From assembly GCF_003589595.1 (NCBI RefSeq), contig NW_020653993.1:5136222-5200221 (forward strand): 64,000 bases of DNA. Reading direction: 5' to 3'. This DNA is from Hyposmocoma kahamanoa. Taxonomy: Eukaryota; Arthropoda; Insecta; Lepidoptera; Cosmopterigidae. A program made the translations under genes and the position numbers. A model generated the notes under the pieces. The model searched no databases and was not told the origin of the DNA. It saw only the letters and a list, made by a program, of their open reading frames with translations. Shown piece after piece: positions 1 to 10,701 of the stretch (its first letter is position 1; each line of letters begins with the position of its first letter).

Positions 1-166
1 ACATGTAATTGGAAATCACTATATCAATAGAAATGTGCCACGCTTTCCCAGCCCTTATTTTTTTTATCTTACGAAACTCGCCTGTTGTATATTAGCTTAT
101 TTTGTGATACTTACAAGATGTTTAGTGTTGTCATTGTAATGATTTAAAGTACAATAAAGAATATTT

Positions 167-401
167 CGTCTGTTTAAAGGTAAAACCACATAAGTGACAT
201 TTGTACAAAAAGTCTTTATATAGCTATGGTAAGAAAATCACTATCGTTCTGCAGGTGAAACTCAATAACAAAAAAGCTATAAACTCAATAAGTGGTTTTA
301 TCTGCAGAAAGATGGTGATTTTCTTACGACAGGTACATAATTTGAAGATTTTTTGTAGATTTGTGGAATGTCACTTATGTGGTTTTACCATTAAGCAGAC
401 G
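167..401. mobile_element. Foldback (MITE-like) element
   Basis: The two ends are inverted copies of each other: CGTCTGTTTAAAGGTAAAAC on the left and its near-exact complement ending GCAGACG on the right, matching over about 36 bp. A second inverted pair lies inside (GTAAGAAAATCAC and GTGATTTTCTTAC, each beside CTGCAG). The 235-bp unit could fold almost end to end. No transposase is encoded; the open frame here is chance. Confidence 0.75.
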
Positions 402-433
402 AATTAATTCTTTCATTCATTAACACCTTTCTG

Positions 434-652
434 ATGATACCAAGTGACCGGACGGAAGTCGTACTACCATATATGTGATATGCAACACGCTTATCCACAG
501 CAGTTGCAGTGCAACTAGTTCCATATGCCTGTAACTTCACCGACATCCTTACTTAATGCTGTAATGGTCACATTACTGCATGACGGCTGAAATTAGTTAC
601 ATGACAGTACTTCCCTGAACGAGCTCTTTCAGAAGGAGCTCCTGCTACTAAT
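434..652 (+). repeat. Family A repeat, copy 1
   Basis: Diverged near full-length copy. It runs from the CAAGTGACCGGACG head to the tail CTCTTTCAGAAGGAGCTCCT followed by GCTACTA. The family is described at 47784-48036. Confidence 0.7.
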
Positions 653-691
653 ATATAAGTATGCCATCAGTCCACTTAAGTAAATTAAAAG

Positions 692-873
692 GGGTGTCTA
701 TCGGGAAAGTAGAGCGATCGGGAAAGTAGACCAAATGGGAAAGTAGACCAAACGGGAAAGTAGACGAAATAGGAAATAGACGAATAGGGAAAAACAAGTG
801 GACCTATCGGGAAAGTAGGCGAATAGTGAAAGTGGACCGATCGGGAAAGTAGACCAAGTAGTACCGAAGGGGT
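692..873 (-). repeat. 17-bp repeat block (GGTCTACTTTCCCGTTT type), copy 1
   Basis: About ten imperfect units of a ~17-bp motif, seen on the plus strand as GGGAAAGTAGACCAAAT. The block ends in GTACCGAAGGGG, as does the copy at 48642. The same internal order of variant units recurs at 48642-48866 and 48990-49170, so this is a dispersed element rather than a simple local satellite. There is no gene. Confidence 0.75.
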
Positions 874-1190
874 CTAAATAATCTTGAGTTAATTTAAGAA
901 CCACAGCCCCCAGAACCGGGCAGCAACAATCAGAGCATAAATCCCGGTAATTAATCTCACACGGCGATGACGCTCGTTGGACCTAGGCCAGTTTCCAATT
1001 CGTGATATTAAGGATTAGCTTACCTTGGTAGGCGTGGCTGTCTCGGATTTAGATATACTACTGATTTAGGAAGCATCAGACACTATTTTCGATTAAAATT
1101 TTGCGTGTAAATGTATGCAAATGCACTTGGGACATTCAGATAACTTAGATGTTTAGTAGTTGCACATTTTGTGATATTATCATTATTTTA

Positions 1191-1373
1191 TGATACCAAG
1201 TCACGGGACGAATAGGTCGTGATTCATGGTAAGCGACACGCCTCTCCATAACAGTTGCAGTGCAGCTCAAAGGGCACTGCAGCTGCGCCCGTTACCTTGA
1301 GACATAACTTGACAAGTCACATATGCATGTAATTTCACAAGCATCCTTACCCTTCAAATCCGAAAGTCACATG
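1191..1373 (+). repeat. Family A repeat, copy 2 (5' part)
   Basis: Starts at the head motif GTCACGGGACGAATAGGTCG and runs through the 'cacgcctctccataacagtt' segment. It breaks off at the segment corresponding to CCTTACCCTTCAAAACCGGA, where a SINE-like sequence begins. Confidence 0.7.
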
Positions 1374-1379
1374 TTATTT

Positions 1380-1568
1380 TTAAGTTTATTAAACGTGACG
1401 ATGTTTGACCACCACTATATTCAATTATTATTGTGAAATTACTCCACTTGTTTGTTAGAATTATTAATACAAAGATCGAACACTTAGAAAAAATTCCTTC
1501 GATCCGGCTGGATTCGAACCAACGTCTTCCAGCAAATCGTGTCAGATGCTATGCCAACTAAGCTACGT
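1380..1568 (-). mobile_element. tRNA-derived SINE, family ii, copy a
   Basis: Read on the minus strand it has a tRNA-like head (CTTAGTTGGCATAGCATCTG resembles a box A region), box B GGTTCGAATCC, then the family body GATCGAAGGAATTTTTTCTA and a tail ending near GACGATGTTTGACCACC. It is a SINE, not a functional tRNA gene: acceptor-stem pairing is absent. Confidence 0.75.
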
Positions 1569-1989
1569 AAGGAATTTTTCTATGCGCTTGTTGCAGATCT
1601 TTATTTTTGGTTTTTGTATATGGAAAGAGGAAACTTACTCAGTAAATTTTTTGAATTCGCCCGACAAAGTTTTCGCACTCTCAGTGTAATAAGGCCACAT
1701 GTCCAAAATTACAATTTTTCAGGACTGAGTTTAAATTGCCTCATCCAAAGAACGGAGTCTGATATGGTTATCAAGCGAAAATATAATAAATATAATCTCG
1801 TTATTCAAAATAAGGTCAATAGATAGGTGTTTTCAGAATTTTTATATCTTATTTCGTTCCGGAAATATAAAATCGAACAACGGTCGATCTGCCATCGACA
1901 GCGAAGAAGAACGAACGAAATGTACTATGTCTCGAGAACAAGTAGTCTTGCACATAGATCTTTGTTCTACGTATGACTCGATATGAAAT

Positions 1990-2236
1990 AGGTAAGGTGG
2001 CAGTACTTCCCTGAACGAACTCTTTCACTAGAATCTTCTGCTACTAAAGTTGCAGTGCCACTCTCTCTCTTAAATCTGAGTCAGCCGTGATCATGAGATC
2101 TGTAAATGACTCGAAACAATGGTTTAACGGAACCGGAACGTAGTAATGCTCACATTACTGCTAAGTGGCAGAAATAGGTAAAGGGCCGTACATCCATGGA
2201 TGAACTTCTTCATAAGGAGCTCTACTGTTGCTTAAT
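1990..2236 (+). repeat. Family A repeat, two joined fragments
   Basis: A 3' end (GGTAAGGTGGCAGTACTTCC ... CTTCTGCTACTAAA, to 2048) is followed directly by a second partial copy (GTTGCAGTGCCACTC ... GGAGCTCTACTGTTGCT). It probably arose by insertion or recombination between copies. Confidence 0.65.
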
Positions 2237-2417
2237 GAATTTATCTCTTTGATTTGGTAACCTATCACAAAGTCAAAAATTTTTTGTCCGAAATAACATT
2301 TCTTCGAATTTTCATTACACCGAAAACCGAATTATAAGGAAACAGTTGTTCTTTCAGGATATGTTGAATGTTCATCGCAAAGACACGATTAGGTTCGGTT
2401 AGGTTAGATTAAGTTAA

Positions 2418-3330
2418 CCCCCCCGAGGGGGTTCCCGCCTTGTCGTGGCGGGGGGCTCTAGTAGCCGTGGTCGAATTCATCCCAGGGTGAATTTAAGAGG
2501 AACCCACGGGGCCGGCCGATAGTGGTAGGCTGGCCCGAGGAGGAGGGCGTTCCGCGCGTGGATCGTCTGGTCAGCGGGACCGCGCGGATGCGCGTTGGGA
2601 GGAGGGTCGCGGGGGGAGAGACGTGTCGGTGTGTCGTTGCCGCTCGTCCTGTCCTCTGCGACTCTGTTTGGGCTGCACCGCTTTCAATGATGCAGTGGCG
2701 GCGGGGGAAGAGACGTGTCGGTGTATCGCTGCCGCTCGTCCTATCCTCCGCGGCCGAACGTGGGCGATTGGCACGTGGTGTGCGCTCCAAGAACTCTCTT
2801 CGGAGAGTCCGTGCGGAAGCGCGTTGGGTGTTGCGGCGGAGCCTGTCATCAGATCCGCCGCGGGGGCTGGGGGAGCAGCCACTGAACTTCACAGTTGAGT
2901 GAATAATGTCCTGGTCCCCCATGTCCCCTGGGCAGCGGACTCAGGGGAGTTCGTTGCCCAGCATAAAGGGGCCCGGGATGGAAGGCTCGTCTGGTGTTCG
3001 GCGAGCCTGCGCAGGACGCGGCCAGCCGCTGGTGGGGGCGCGGACGAGTGCAACAGCGTACCCGTACCCCCACCTACAGTGGAGAGGAGGAACACTCCGG
3101 GGGTTAAGTGCGGTCGGGCTGCTCCCCTTCAGGGTTCACCCCAGTCCCACATAACCCCGGCTCAGCCCCCGCGGGGACGAGGTATCTGTAAGCAGATTCC
3201 CCCGGATTAACAAAAAAAGAAAAAGGTTTAAACCCCCCGAATGGGTTTCCGCCTTGTCGTGGCGGGAGGTCTCTAGTAACCGTGGTCGATTTCATCCCAC
3301 GGTGAAGCTAAGAGGAACTCACGGGCCGTG
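2418..3330 (+). mobile_element. GC-rich retroelement-like region with a duplicated ~100-bp block
   Basis: A sharply GC-rich island in AT-rich DNA. A ~100-bp block (CCGCCTTGTCGTGGCGGG, then AGCCGTGGTCGAATTCATCC and AAGAGGAACCCACGG) occurs at about 2418-2520 and again at 3228-3330 in the same orientation, roughly 810 bp apart. Open frames occur on both strands because of base composition; none has a recognisable domain. My reading is the 5' region of a non-LTR retrotransposon, but no reverse transcriptase is present to prove it. An exon of a host gene is not excluded. Confidence 0.5.
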
Positions 3331-3394
3331 AAACGTTATTTCTGGAAATGTCGTTTCAAACTACTGATAAGTAACCCTTTGATTTTTCTCTTTC

Positions 3395-3615
3395 TACATC
3401 ATCATCATCAATCCACGTCGATTGGAGACTACTCATATATGTCCAACGACTGTGGACCTTTAACATTTCGTCACAATGTTTTCCTTTACCGTTAGCTAGA
3501 GGTGTTTTATACATTCGCAAATGTACGTTAATCAGAAGTGAAAGTCTTAGGTCACAGAGATTTGAACCATCAACTGAGAAATTACTATCGCTTCTCTATA
3601 CTACACAACTATCTA
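3395..3615 (-). mobile_element. Degenerate SINE-like sequence (CACAATGTTTTCCTTTACCG type)
   Basis: Contains ATGTTTTCCTTTACCGTTAG and, further on, a degraded box-B-like GATTTGAACCATC. Both are typical of a common lepidopteran SINE that carries 'acgatgttttccttcaccgt'. Strongly diverged. The same broad family seems present at 16228-16430. Confidence 0.45.
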
Positions 3616-5066
3616 AATTCAAAACGCAAACTACGTATTAGGATATTTGTACATGAATAATTTATGGACAAGAAACCAACCAGTCGCCCACTGCGATGTA
3701 CTTCAATTAACGGCCGGACAAGAATCGCTTTAAGCAACACGTAACCATGCGCGATTTATAAATCGAGGAATCCATTTTGAGATTCGGATACTTTCTGAAT
3801 ACAATATATTTTGAATATATTATTACCGAATATAGTAGGAAAGACTGTATCATTTACTTCATATTATCAAGATGAAAATATTATAATTTAAAATAAAATA
3901 GCGCGTTGGATAATATTATGATTGTCACATCGTATCATAAATAATGATAATTAATATAAAATAAATTTCATTTGTTTCCTCCAACCCTACTTTGCCATTT
4001 CATTTATAATCTGTTGTTGTACGCCTGTTAAAAACTGCTTCTCCTTATTCTTATTCTTGTTCAATGTCATTTGATCCATTAATATTAATGGATAAATATA
4101 ATAAAATAAACAAAATCACGACATTAAATATAAATACAATAATATATGCGTACAAACTGATAAAAGATAATAAAATCAAGGGCAGATAAAAAATGCAACA
4201 AATTTTTATGCTTCAATTTCCACGTCGTTACTGGGAGCTATAAAGATTCCACTTAAGATACTAAATAAAACAAAGTAGGTACATGCACTGTTTTAAGTTT
4301 ATTTTTTTTACCCTTAAAGCAATAAACCAACTAATTAAACTTAATGGCTGGCGCTGAAATAGATAACGTATCGATTAAGATACGGTAGGATATGCATTGG
4401 CAATATTATTAAATATCAACATAGATAAATAAGTTTTTTTATACAGTTGCTCAAAACGTGGTATTTTTCGTACTACAAATCGTGCCGAAAGTTGGATTTT
4501 TCGCACTTGTACTCTGAATTTTTATCAGACAAAGAAATAAAATGAGTTTTTTTTTAAATACTGTTTTATTTTACTTTCAGTGTAAATGTTTGTAATATAA
4601 TGTTTGTAAATGTTCTTTCAATGTAATTATTACATGTAATTTCGCAAATGTATTAAAAAACATCGTTTGATACACGTGCGAATTTGTCATTTTCTCGCCT
4701 CTAGCTCGGGCCAAAAAGCCTCGAAACTATTCACGAGTTTCGACTATGACTAACTTTTCCCAATCTTTGTCATATTTTATTTTCATTTATTAGGAAGTAA
4801 CAACTAAGTTAAAAACCTGATCGAGGGGAAAAGTGGAAGGCATGGGTGAACGAAGACGACCGCGATTAAATTACTTTAAAGTACAAAAGATAAGTGGGCA
4901 CGCCATGGAAAGAGGTTAAAGAACGAGCTTTTCAGATTGTACGGCGTTTACTACACCAATAAGTAAGTTTTAAATTTAATTATATAAATTTTTTTTTCAG
5001 AAAACTGGTTGCAATTCCGGGATAAATTAAAACTAGTTAAAATTTACCCTAATCTTCAATATTGAT
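3616..5066. other. AT-rich DNA without a recognised gene
   Basis: No credible coding frame. It contains A/T-rich low-complexity sequence and a short run related to other dispersed repeats around 4480-4760 (CGTGCCGAAAGTTGGATTTT). Nothing else recognised. Confidence 0.5.
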
Positions 5067-5070
5067 TAAC

Positions 5071-5294
5071 TGCCTCCGTGGCCGAACGGTTACCATGCCG
5101 GACTGCCACGCAGAGGTTCCAGGTTCGATTCCCGGGCCGGGAGAAATAGTTGTATGGCCTACAATTATTTCTCTCGTGAGTTTGGGTGTAATTTATGGTT
5201 GTCTATGTGTGTGTCCATGGCACCCGCGACACAGGGTTTCCCTAGTGCGGGGCTATGTTGAGTGTTGTGCGTTATTATTATTATTATTATTATT
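5071..5294 (+). mobile_element. tRNA-derived SINE, family i, copy a, with (TTA)n tail
   Basis: Best copy of its family. The head is tRNA-like: TGGCCGAACGGTTACCATGC (box A region) and GGTTCGATTCCCGGG (box B). The body runs through TTTCTCTCGTGAGTTTGGG and CAGGGTTTCCCTAGTGCGGG to a tail of about eight TTA units. Copies on the minus strand are at 10534-10701, 47083-47286 and 49173-49376. The open frame over it is chance. Confidence 0.88.
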
Positions 5295-5942
5295 GATGCG
5301 AGATCAAGATATCGTTTATTTTTGAAATTCCTGCATAGTAATTCGTTTCTAATGTCATTTGAGAAAACGAGATGTTCTGGTTAGCTAGCGCAAATGATTC
5401 AAGTTTGTGCCTACATATACATTAAAGGGAAAGAAGATGGACTCTCACTCAACATGCGAGCGAGCAATCGTTTTTATAAAAAATTACACATTTGAAAGAG
5501 ATTCCGTTCGAAACTGCCAAAAACCCAATTTTCATACCTATTTTGAGTTTTCTCACATTGTAACTGATAATATCAACGCCGGCCGGCAACTCATTTTTGA
5601 AGACAAGAATCAATTTGTGGTGAGTTCTGAAACCTCAGGATTCAGGAGACCCAGCTTTGAAGATCAGGCAGGTACGTGCGTACTGTAGCATATAGATAAT
5701 TTGGTTCACATCGTTTTCTCAATCAAACTTACCCAGTTACGATGAATTCCATGAAATATAAAGAATTTCTCGTACACCTACCGTATGTGAACACATTACA
5801 AAAAATAAAATAAATGTAATTATAAATTTAAATACATGCTTTCCATAACGTTTGTTTCCCACTAGATATTGAACATAATAGAACATCCTTTTTCAAGGAT
5901 TTCCCCTGCAAACATAAATATTTAATAGTAACTCAAAACTCA
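5295..5942. other. Unrecognised sequence
   Basis: Open frame 5407-5688 has no recognisable domain and is flanked by repeats. I see no splice or promoter support for a gene. Confidence 0.35.
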
Positions 5943-6137
5943 TTCATCCCCTAGTTTGCCACCCTTAGAGCTGGAATATTTTCTTCAAATTTAAATGAGA
6001 CCACTTCTGTGGCATCCTCTTTCCAACAAAAAATAATCATCAAAATCGGATCACAAAGCCGGAGTTATCCGTAACATAAATATAAAAAAAACACACTCCT
6101 ATTGAGAACCTCCTTCTTTTTTTGAAGTCGATTAAAA
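5943..6137 (+). repeat. ACCGAC-ended repeat (family D), copy 1, 5'-truncated
   Basis: Runs from CATTCATCCCCTAGTTTGCC through GGAATATTTTCTTCAAATTT and CTCTTTCCAACAAAAAATAA to the terminal TTTTTTTGAAGTCGATTAAAAA. The family has short inverted ends (TTTTAACCGACTTCAAAAA). See 40598-40907 for a full copy. Confidence 0.75.
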
Positions 6138-7180
6138 AGAGACACTAGAAAACATATTGTGAAACTAGCACTACGACACTTTTTAACTAAAAACATAGAA
6201 CCAGAGAAAGTTCTCTCAAAATCAAATGTAGATATTGTTTATGTCTGGTGCTTTATTAGTAGCCGCGATTACTAATAAGGCCATCTTAGTAATAAGGCCG
6301 CCCATTATACAATTTTACCTTTGTTTATTTTTCTTTTATTTTTGTGCACAATACAAAATTATTTGTACTGTATTGTATTCATTACATACTTCCGGGTTTA
6401 TTCATGTACACAAAGATTGATTCGCTTTGAGAGCTCGTTCGTTAGACGTATTTTTATTCCTTTTGAGCAGACACGGTTACAAAGTGACGGGAAATACAAG
6501 AATTATCGAAGATGTTTTGGTAAGGAGAGTCTGTTAAACATAACAACTATTACAAATGCTTATCACGAATTACAGGTTTCTTACCACGATATGATTTCTT
6601 TTCATTTTTCCAATATTTCGGAACGATTACACGCTCCACGTCTGTTCTTAAAGTTGTCATTTGCTATGACCACCATTTAGTGAATAACCACGTAGGTCTT
6701 ATAATCTATGTAACTTTTACAAACAACGTCGTGGATGTACTTTGTTGGTTATCTTCATTCCTGCATAACGCCATCTCAATTAACGTCATCGTAACAATTT
6801 AATATGGTCACTGTGTACCAAGGGCGTGGACTGATGTACTGTCATACTGCTCATCGCTTTGATAATATACGAAGATATTATCTATGCACATAGATGTGTT
6901 TCGAATCAATATTTTGAATGGATAGTGATAAAAGTTTACATCGGCATAGTGTATTTTTGTGAATTTTGACAATACACATAAATTGTTTTGTGGAAGAAAC
7001 AGCTTTTTTTATACAATAGGCCAGGCCAAAATATTACTTGTGTAAAATATTTAGAAAAAAAATTGGAAACGAGTAAAGACGTGTTCTGTTGTGACTTGAA
7101 TATAAATCGGAAATAAGATTTTTTTTCAACGTGAGTGGCCGTAAATAGCCAATATAGTAAATTTTACTATAGTACAAGTT
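6138..7180. other. Non-coding DNA, nothing recognised
   Basis: Overlapping short open frames at 6235-6680 show no domain and no splice logic. No RNA gene or repeat family was recognised. Confidence 0.4.
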
Positions 7181-7449
7181 TAGTAGCAGTAGAGCTCCTT
7201 GTGAAAGAGCTTACCTTACCTATTTTCGCTGCGAAGCGGTAATGCTCGCATTACTGCTTTCCTGCTTTGAAGGGTAAGAGTGCTGGTGAAATTACAGGCC
7301 CATGGGACTTACCAACTCATGTCTTAGGTGATGGGCGCAAAGGCAGTGCAGCTCAGATCTTTGCGATTTAAAGCTCTGAGTGGCACTGCAACGTTATAGA
7401 CAGGCGTGTCGTATACCATCAGACACACGACTTGGTCGTCCCATCATTT
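7181..7449 (-). repeat. Family A repeat, copy 4
   Basis: Near full-length minus-strand copy, with TAGTAGCAGTAGAGCTCCTT at its left edge and CGACTTGGTCGTCCCATCAT at its right. A short internal deletion lies in the 'gtaaggtggcagtacttcc' segment. Confidence 0.75.
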
Positions 7450-7838
7450 ATTATCATTAAAAAAAGAAATCCCCTGGAGAGTTGTAGCAGGGGATTCAAA
7501 TGGACGAAAGGATTTAACGTGTAATAAGACGAATATGGTCACTCTTTAAAAACGCAGCGAGGCTTGTATATGCCGTCTACGTACCAGAGTTTACCAAGTC
7601 TTTTATCTCTTTAGAACTGGTGACTCTGGTCTACCAAAGTTATTAACTTATGTAACTGCAATCTAATAAGATTAGCTTTTAAAGTGAAGCTATATAAAAC
7701 GTACTTACTACAAGTCATATAATTAAAATTGTTTTCCTTAGTTGCCGTATAACGTGCATATGAAAGACAGAAGACATCATATACCAGGTGGCCTCATTTC
7801 TTATGATATCGATTATAAGGATGCAAAAATTGCCAATA

Positions 7839-7946
7839 TCTGACGGACACTGCCACTGCACCCTGAGACATAAGTTGACAAGCCCCATGTGCCTGTAATT
7901 TCACCTGCACCCTTCACAACCGGAATGCAGTAATGCTCACATTACA
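7839..7946 (+). repeat. Family A repeat, internal fragment
   Basis: Contains CACTGCCACTGCACCCTGAG through AATGCAGTAATGCTCACATT. It stops where a hAT-like fragment begins. Confidence 0.65.
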
Positions 7947-8125
7947 TTGATCACATTTTACTCATTTCTGCCCATTTAGGGCAGTGGGCGGAAATAGTAT
8001 AGCGTAAAATATTACGAAATTTATTACAAATTTCGATGTAAAAAATCTTTCTTAGACGAAAAAGAGGCAATTCCATACAATCCTGTGAACTCTCACTTAC
8101 TCCTAGGGATGCATATTACAAGTTA
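7947..8125 (-). mobile_element. hAT-type non-autonomous fragment
   Basis: Contains TTTCTGCCCATTTAGGGCAG and GACGAAAAAGAGGCAATTCC, matching the complement of 29300-29480 inside the element at 28760-29593. It lacks both termini. The same fragment with the same right-hand neighbour recurs at 17762-17916. Confidence 0.6.
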
Positions 8126-8139
8126 TAAGAAGTCGTGCC

Positions 8140-8380
8140 TTTCTTACCACCAGGATGGGCACGCCTGTCCATGACAGTTGCAGTGCCACGCAGAACTTTA
8201 GATCACAAAGATCTGAGGGGCAATGCCACTGCGCCCGACACCTTGAGACATAAGTTAACAAGTCTCATGTGACATTACCCTTCGAAACAGGAATGCTCAC
8301 ATTACTGCATGTCGGCAGAAATAGATAAGGTGGCAGTACTTCCCAGGACGAACTCTTTCACAAGGAGCTAAAGTGCTGCT
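8140..8380 (+). repeat. Family A repeat, copy 6
   Basis: Runs from GGGCACGCCTGTCCATGACA through CAGAACTTTAGATCACAAAG to CACAAGGAGCTAAAGTGCTG. The head is missing and replaced by the hAT-like fragment. Confidence 0.7.
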
Positions 8381-8389
8381 ACAAAGAGC

Positions 8390-8677
8390 CTGTGCCAATC
8401 GAGTTTTCATTGGAACTATCCAAAGTTTGGCAATTCGTTTTTATGCCGAACCATCAAATTGTGGAACCAACTCCCGGCGCATGTATTCCCTCCCCTCTAT
8501 AACATCGGGTCTTTCAAACGTAGTGTGAAAAAGCATTTGGCCAGACCGGCAAAATGATAGTGACGGAGTGAAGATATTTGTGTTTTCCATCCGTTACTCT
8601 CATCTCTGGACTGTATTCGCACTTTCCATCAGTCGCGGTGCAGTCATTTTGCCGAGTCACAATAAAAAAAAAAAAAA
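8390..8677 (+). mobile_element. LINE 3' end with poly(A)
   Basis: Near 8432-8557 the plus strand encodes NSFLCRTIKLWNQLPAHVFP, then a lysine-rich end KKHLARPAK and a stop at 8555. RTxxLWNxLPxxVFP is the characteristic C-terminus of a LINE ORF2. A 3' UTR of about 110 nt leads to a run of 14 A. A dead 5'-truncated insertion. Confidence 0.8.
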
Positions 8678-8814
8678 GTAACAATATTTATCAAAATTAT
8701 TTTGCTGTAAAAACTAATTTTCTTAATATTTTTTAAGTTTTTATTGAATATCACGATGTTTGACCACCATGATATTAATTTCTAATTTAAAAAAAAGTTA
8801 TTTTCGGCTGATTC

Positions 8815-8935
8815 GTATCGTGGCTTAGTTGGTATAGCGTCTAACACGGTTTTGCTGGAAGACTTTGGTTCGAATCCAACCGGATCGAAGGAATCTTTTC
8901 TGAGTGTTCGATCTTTGTATTAGCAATCATTTTCT
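8815..8935 (+). mobile_element. tRNA-derived SINE, family ii, copy b
   Basis: Head CTTAGTTGGTATAGCGTCTA, box B GGTTCGAATCC, body GATCGAAGGAATCTTTTCTG. The sequence just before it (8736-8783, GAATATCACGATGTTTGACC) is the tail of the same family in the opposite orientation. Confidence 0.75.
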
Positions 8936-9424
8936 TATTTTTTTTAATTAGGTCACGTTCATTGCAACGGTGCCATATAATAGTTACAATTGAAAGACAA
9001 ATATAGTCAGCACGCTCATGCGTGATGATGAGCGATGACGAACACTTTACTGGGTGATAAGTGGTGACTGTTAAATCAACAACAACGTGTAAAAAGCCGG
9101 CACCACCGCGCAGTGTCTACTTAGCAAAAAGTCTTTAGACAAAGTTCCCAAAGATCGATTATTAGCGGGCTTTGTCCGGATTATAATGAGCTGTGTCGAC
9201 ACTGCTGAATTAGCTGTTGGCAATCGTCGAATTGGAACATTTGTTTTCGTTTGCTTTGACCAATGTAAACTGAGCGTTGTAAATTTTATTAGTATATAAG
9301 AAATCACAGAACAATAAATACAGTTGATATAGGCTAGTTAGCGTCTGACGCGTGCCAATTTTAGATCTCGAAAGACCTACTTGAGCTCTATTTTTTATAC
9401 AAATATAAGTGCGCATTTGACCTC

Positions 9425-9745
9425 CATCTCACCTGATGGAAAGTGACGATGAGGTCGACGATGGAGCATGCACATCTAAATAATGCCTATTCACTTTCGC
9501 CTTGAAAAGGCCCAAGTTATAACGTTCAGGGAACAAGCTGCAGACAGGGAATTCCACTCCATAGGCGTTCGCCATATGAATGTGGAAGCGTAACGCTTCG
9601 TGCGAATCTTTGGAATATCCACAACATAGGGGGTAGAATCCAAGCTTATGTACGCCTAGTCCCCCGGTGATGGAAAGGGCAAGGCGGAATTAAATCGTGT
9701 AATTCCATCGCGCACTCTCCGTGATATATCCTGTAAAATACCGAT
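9425..9745 (-). mobile_element. LINE ORF2 C-terminal fragment (pseudogene)
   Basis: Minus-strand translation gives SRRVRDGITRFNSALPF, PYVVDIPKIRTKRYASTF, WRTPMEWNSLSAA and FSRRK with in-frame stops. This is the tail of a LINE reverse transcriptase (RTKRxASTF...RTxxEWNSLP). No intact frame. Confidence 0.75.
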
Positions 9746-10533
9746 AAGCTCAGCCCGCCATTTTCGCTTTGTATGATATGATTGTGTCATTCTTTCAAAA
9801 TTCTGTCAAATCGTAGAAAAATGCCTTATTGTGCAGTTTTGGGGTGCAAAAATGATAGCTACATCAAAAATATTACCCGTTGTAGTATTTCAAATCATCG
9901 GTAAGTCTTATTTTAAAAAATTTTCAATTTTTTAATTATTTATTCCTACAGATGTTAATCGTTCGTTGTACTCCAGCTATTGACCGCAAAATGGCAGGAT
10001 GTTGAATAAAATTTCAAAACAAACTCAAAACGTCGTGCAATAAAGGTACTGAACTTTGAACAATATACTGGGTAAAGTTGAAATTATATTAACAATCCAG
10101 AATTTGTTACATCTTTTTAAATTAGAAAGTATGACCAATCATTATCAAGATTTCATAGTGTTTATCATTTTGTGTGTGTGCGTTTTGGCGACACCAGTTT
10201 CCATCGAAACCGTAAGCGAAACTTATGACACTTTTTCTTCCGTGTAAGAGAAACACGATTGCCCACTTTTATGGAATCTCGGTAATCGGTTTATGTAAAA
10301 CGCAATAGTTCTTCTAAGATGGTCAATATATTTATATTAACACGTTGTTATGCACCTGTACCAGCAACTGCACTTTTCTGCGGTAATAACTCTGTGCTTT
10401 TCGCTCCACCGATTACAAGGCAACTAACAAGTATCGGACAAAGCCGTCCCAAACATCCAAATCAAATAATCATTCCACAGATAAAATTTTTAGTTCAAAA
10501 CGTTATTTGCTACTACTCGGGCACTGTTTGTTG
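9746..10533. other. Non-coding DNA, nothing recognised
   Basis: Short frames at 10056-10247 and 10319-10561 (the latter running into a SINE) lack domains. No convincing gene. Confidence 0.4.
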
Positions 10534-10701
10534 TGTCTATGTGTGCCAAGGACACATATAGACAACTACAAATTGCACCCAAACTCACGAGAGAAATAAA
10601 TGTAGGCCATACAAATATTTCTCCCGGCCCGGGAATAGAACCTAGGACCTCTGCGTGGCCGTGGAGTCCGGCAAGGTGACCATTCGGCCACAGAGGCAGT
10701 T
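10534..10701 (-). mobile_element. tRNA-derived SINE, family i, copy b
   Basis: Minus-strand copy. The plus strand shows ATTTCTCCCGGCCCGGGAAT (box B side) and CATTCGGCCACAGAGGCAGT (5' end). The (TTA)n tail is not preserved next to it; a TTATTATTATTA run appears further on at ~10827. Confidence 0.8.

Noticed and set aside
692..873. CRISPR-like array of short repeats
   Set aside because: Units are ~17 bp with no unique spacers, and the same ordered block occurs in three places in a eukaryotic genome.
2458..2922. 154-codon Arg/Ser/Pro-rich protein on the minus strand
   Set aside because: GC-rich sequence has overlapping long frames on both strands, the composition is biased, there is no domain, and the surroundings are repeated.
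5071..5160. Functional tRNA gene
   Set aside because: Box A and box B are present, but the acceptor stem does not pair, and the same sequence recurs with a shared non-tRNA body and a (TTA)n tail. It is a SINE.
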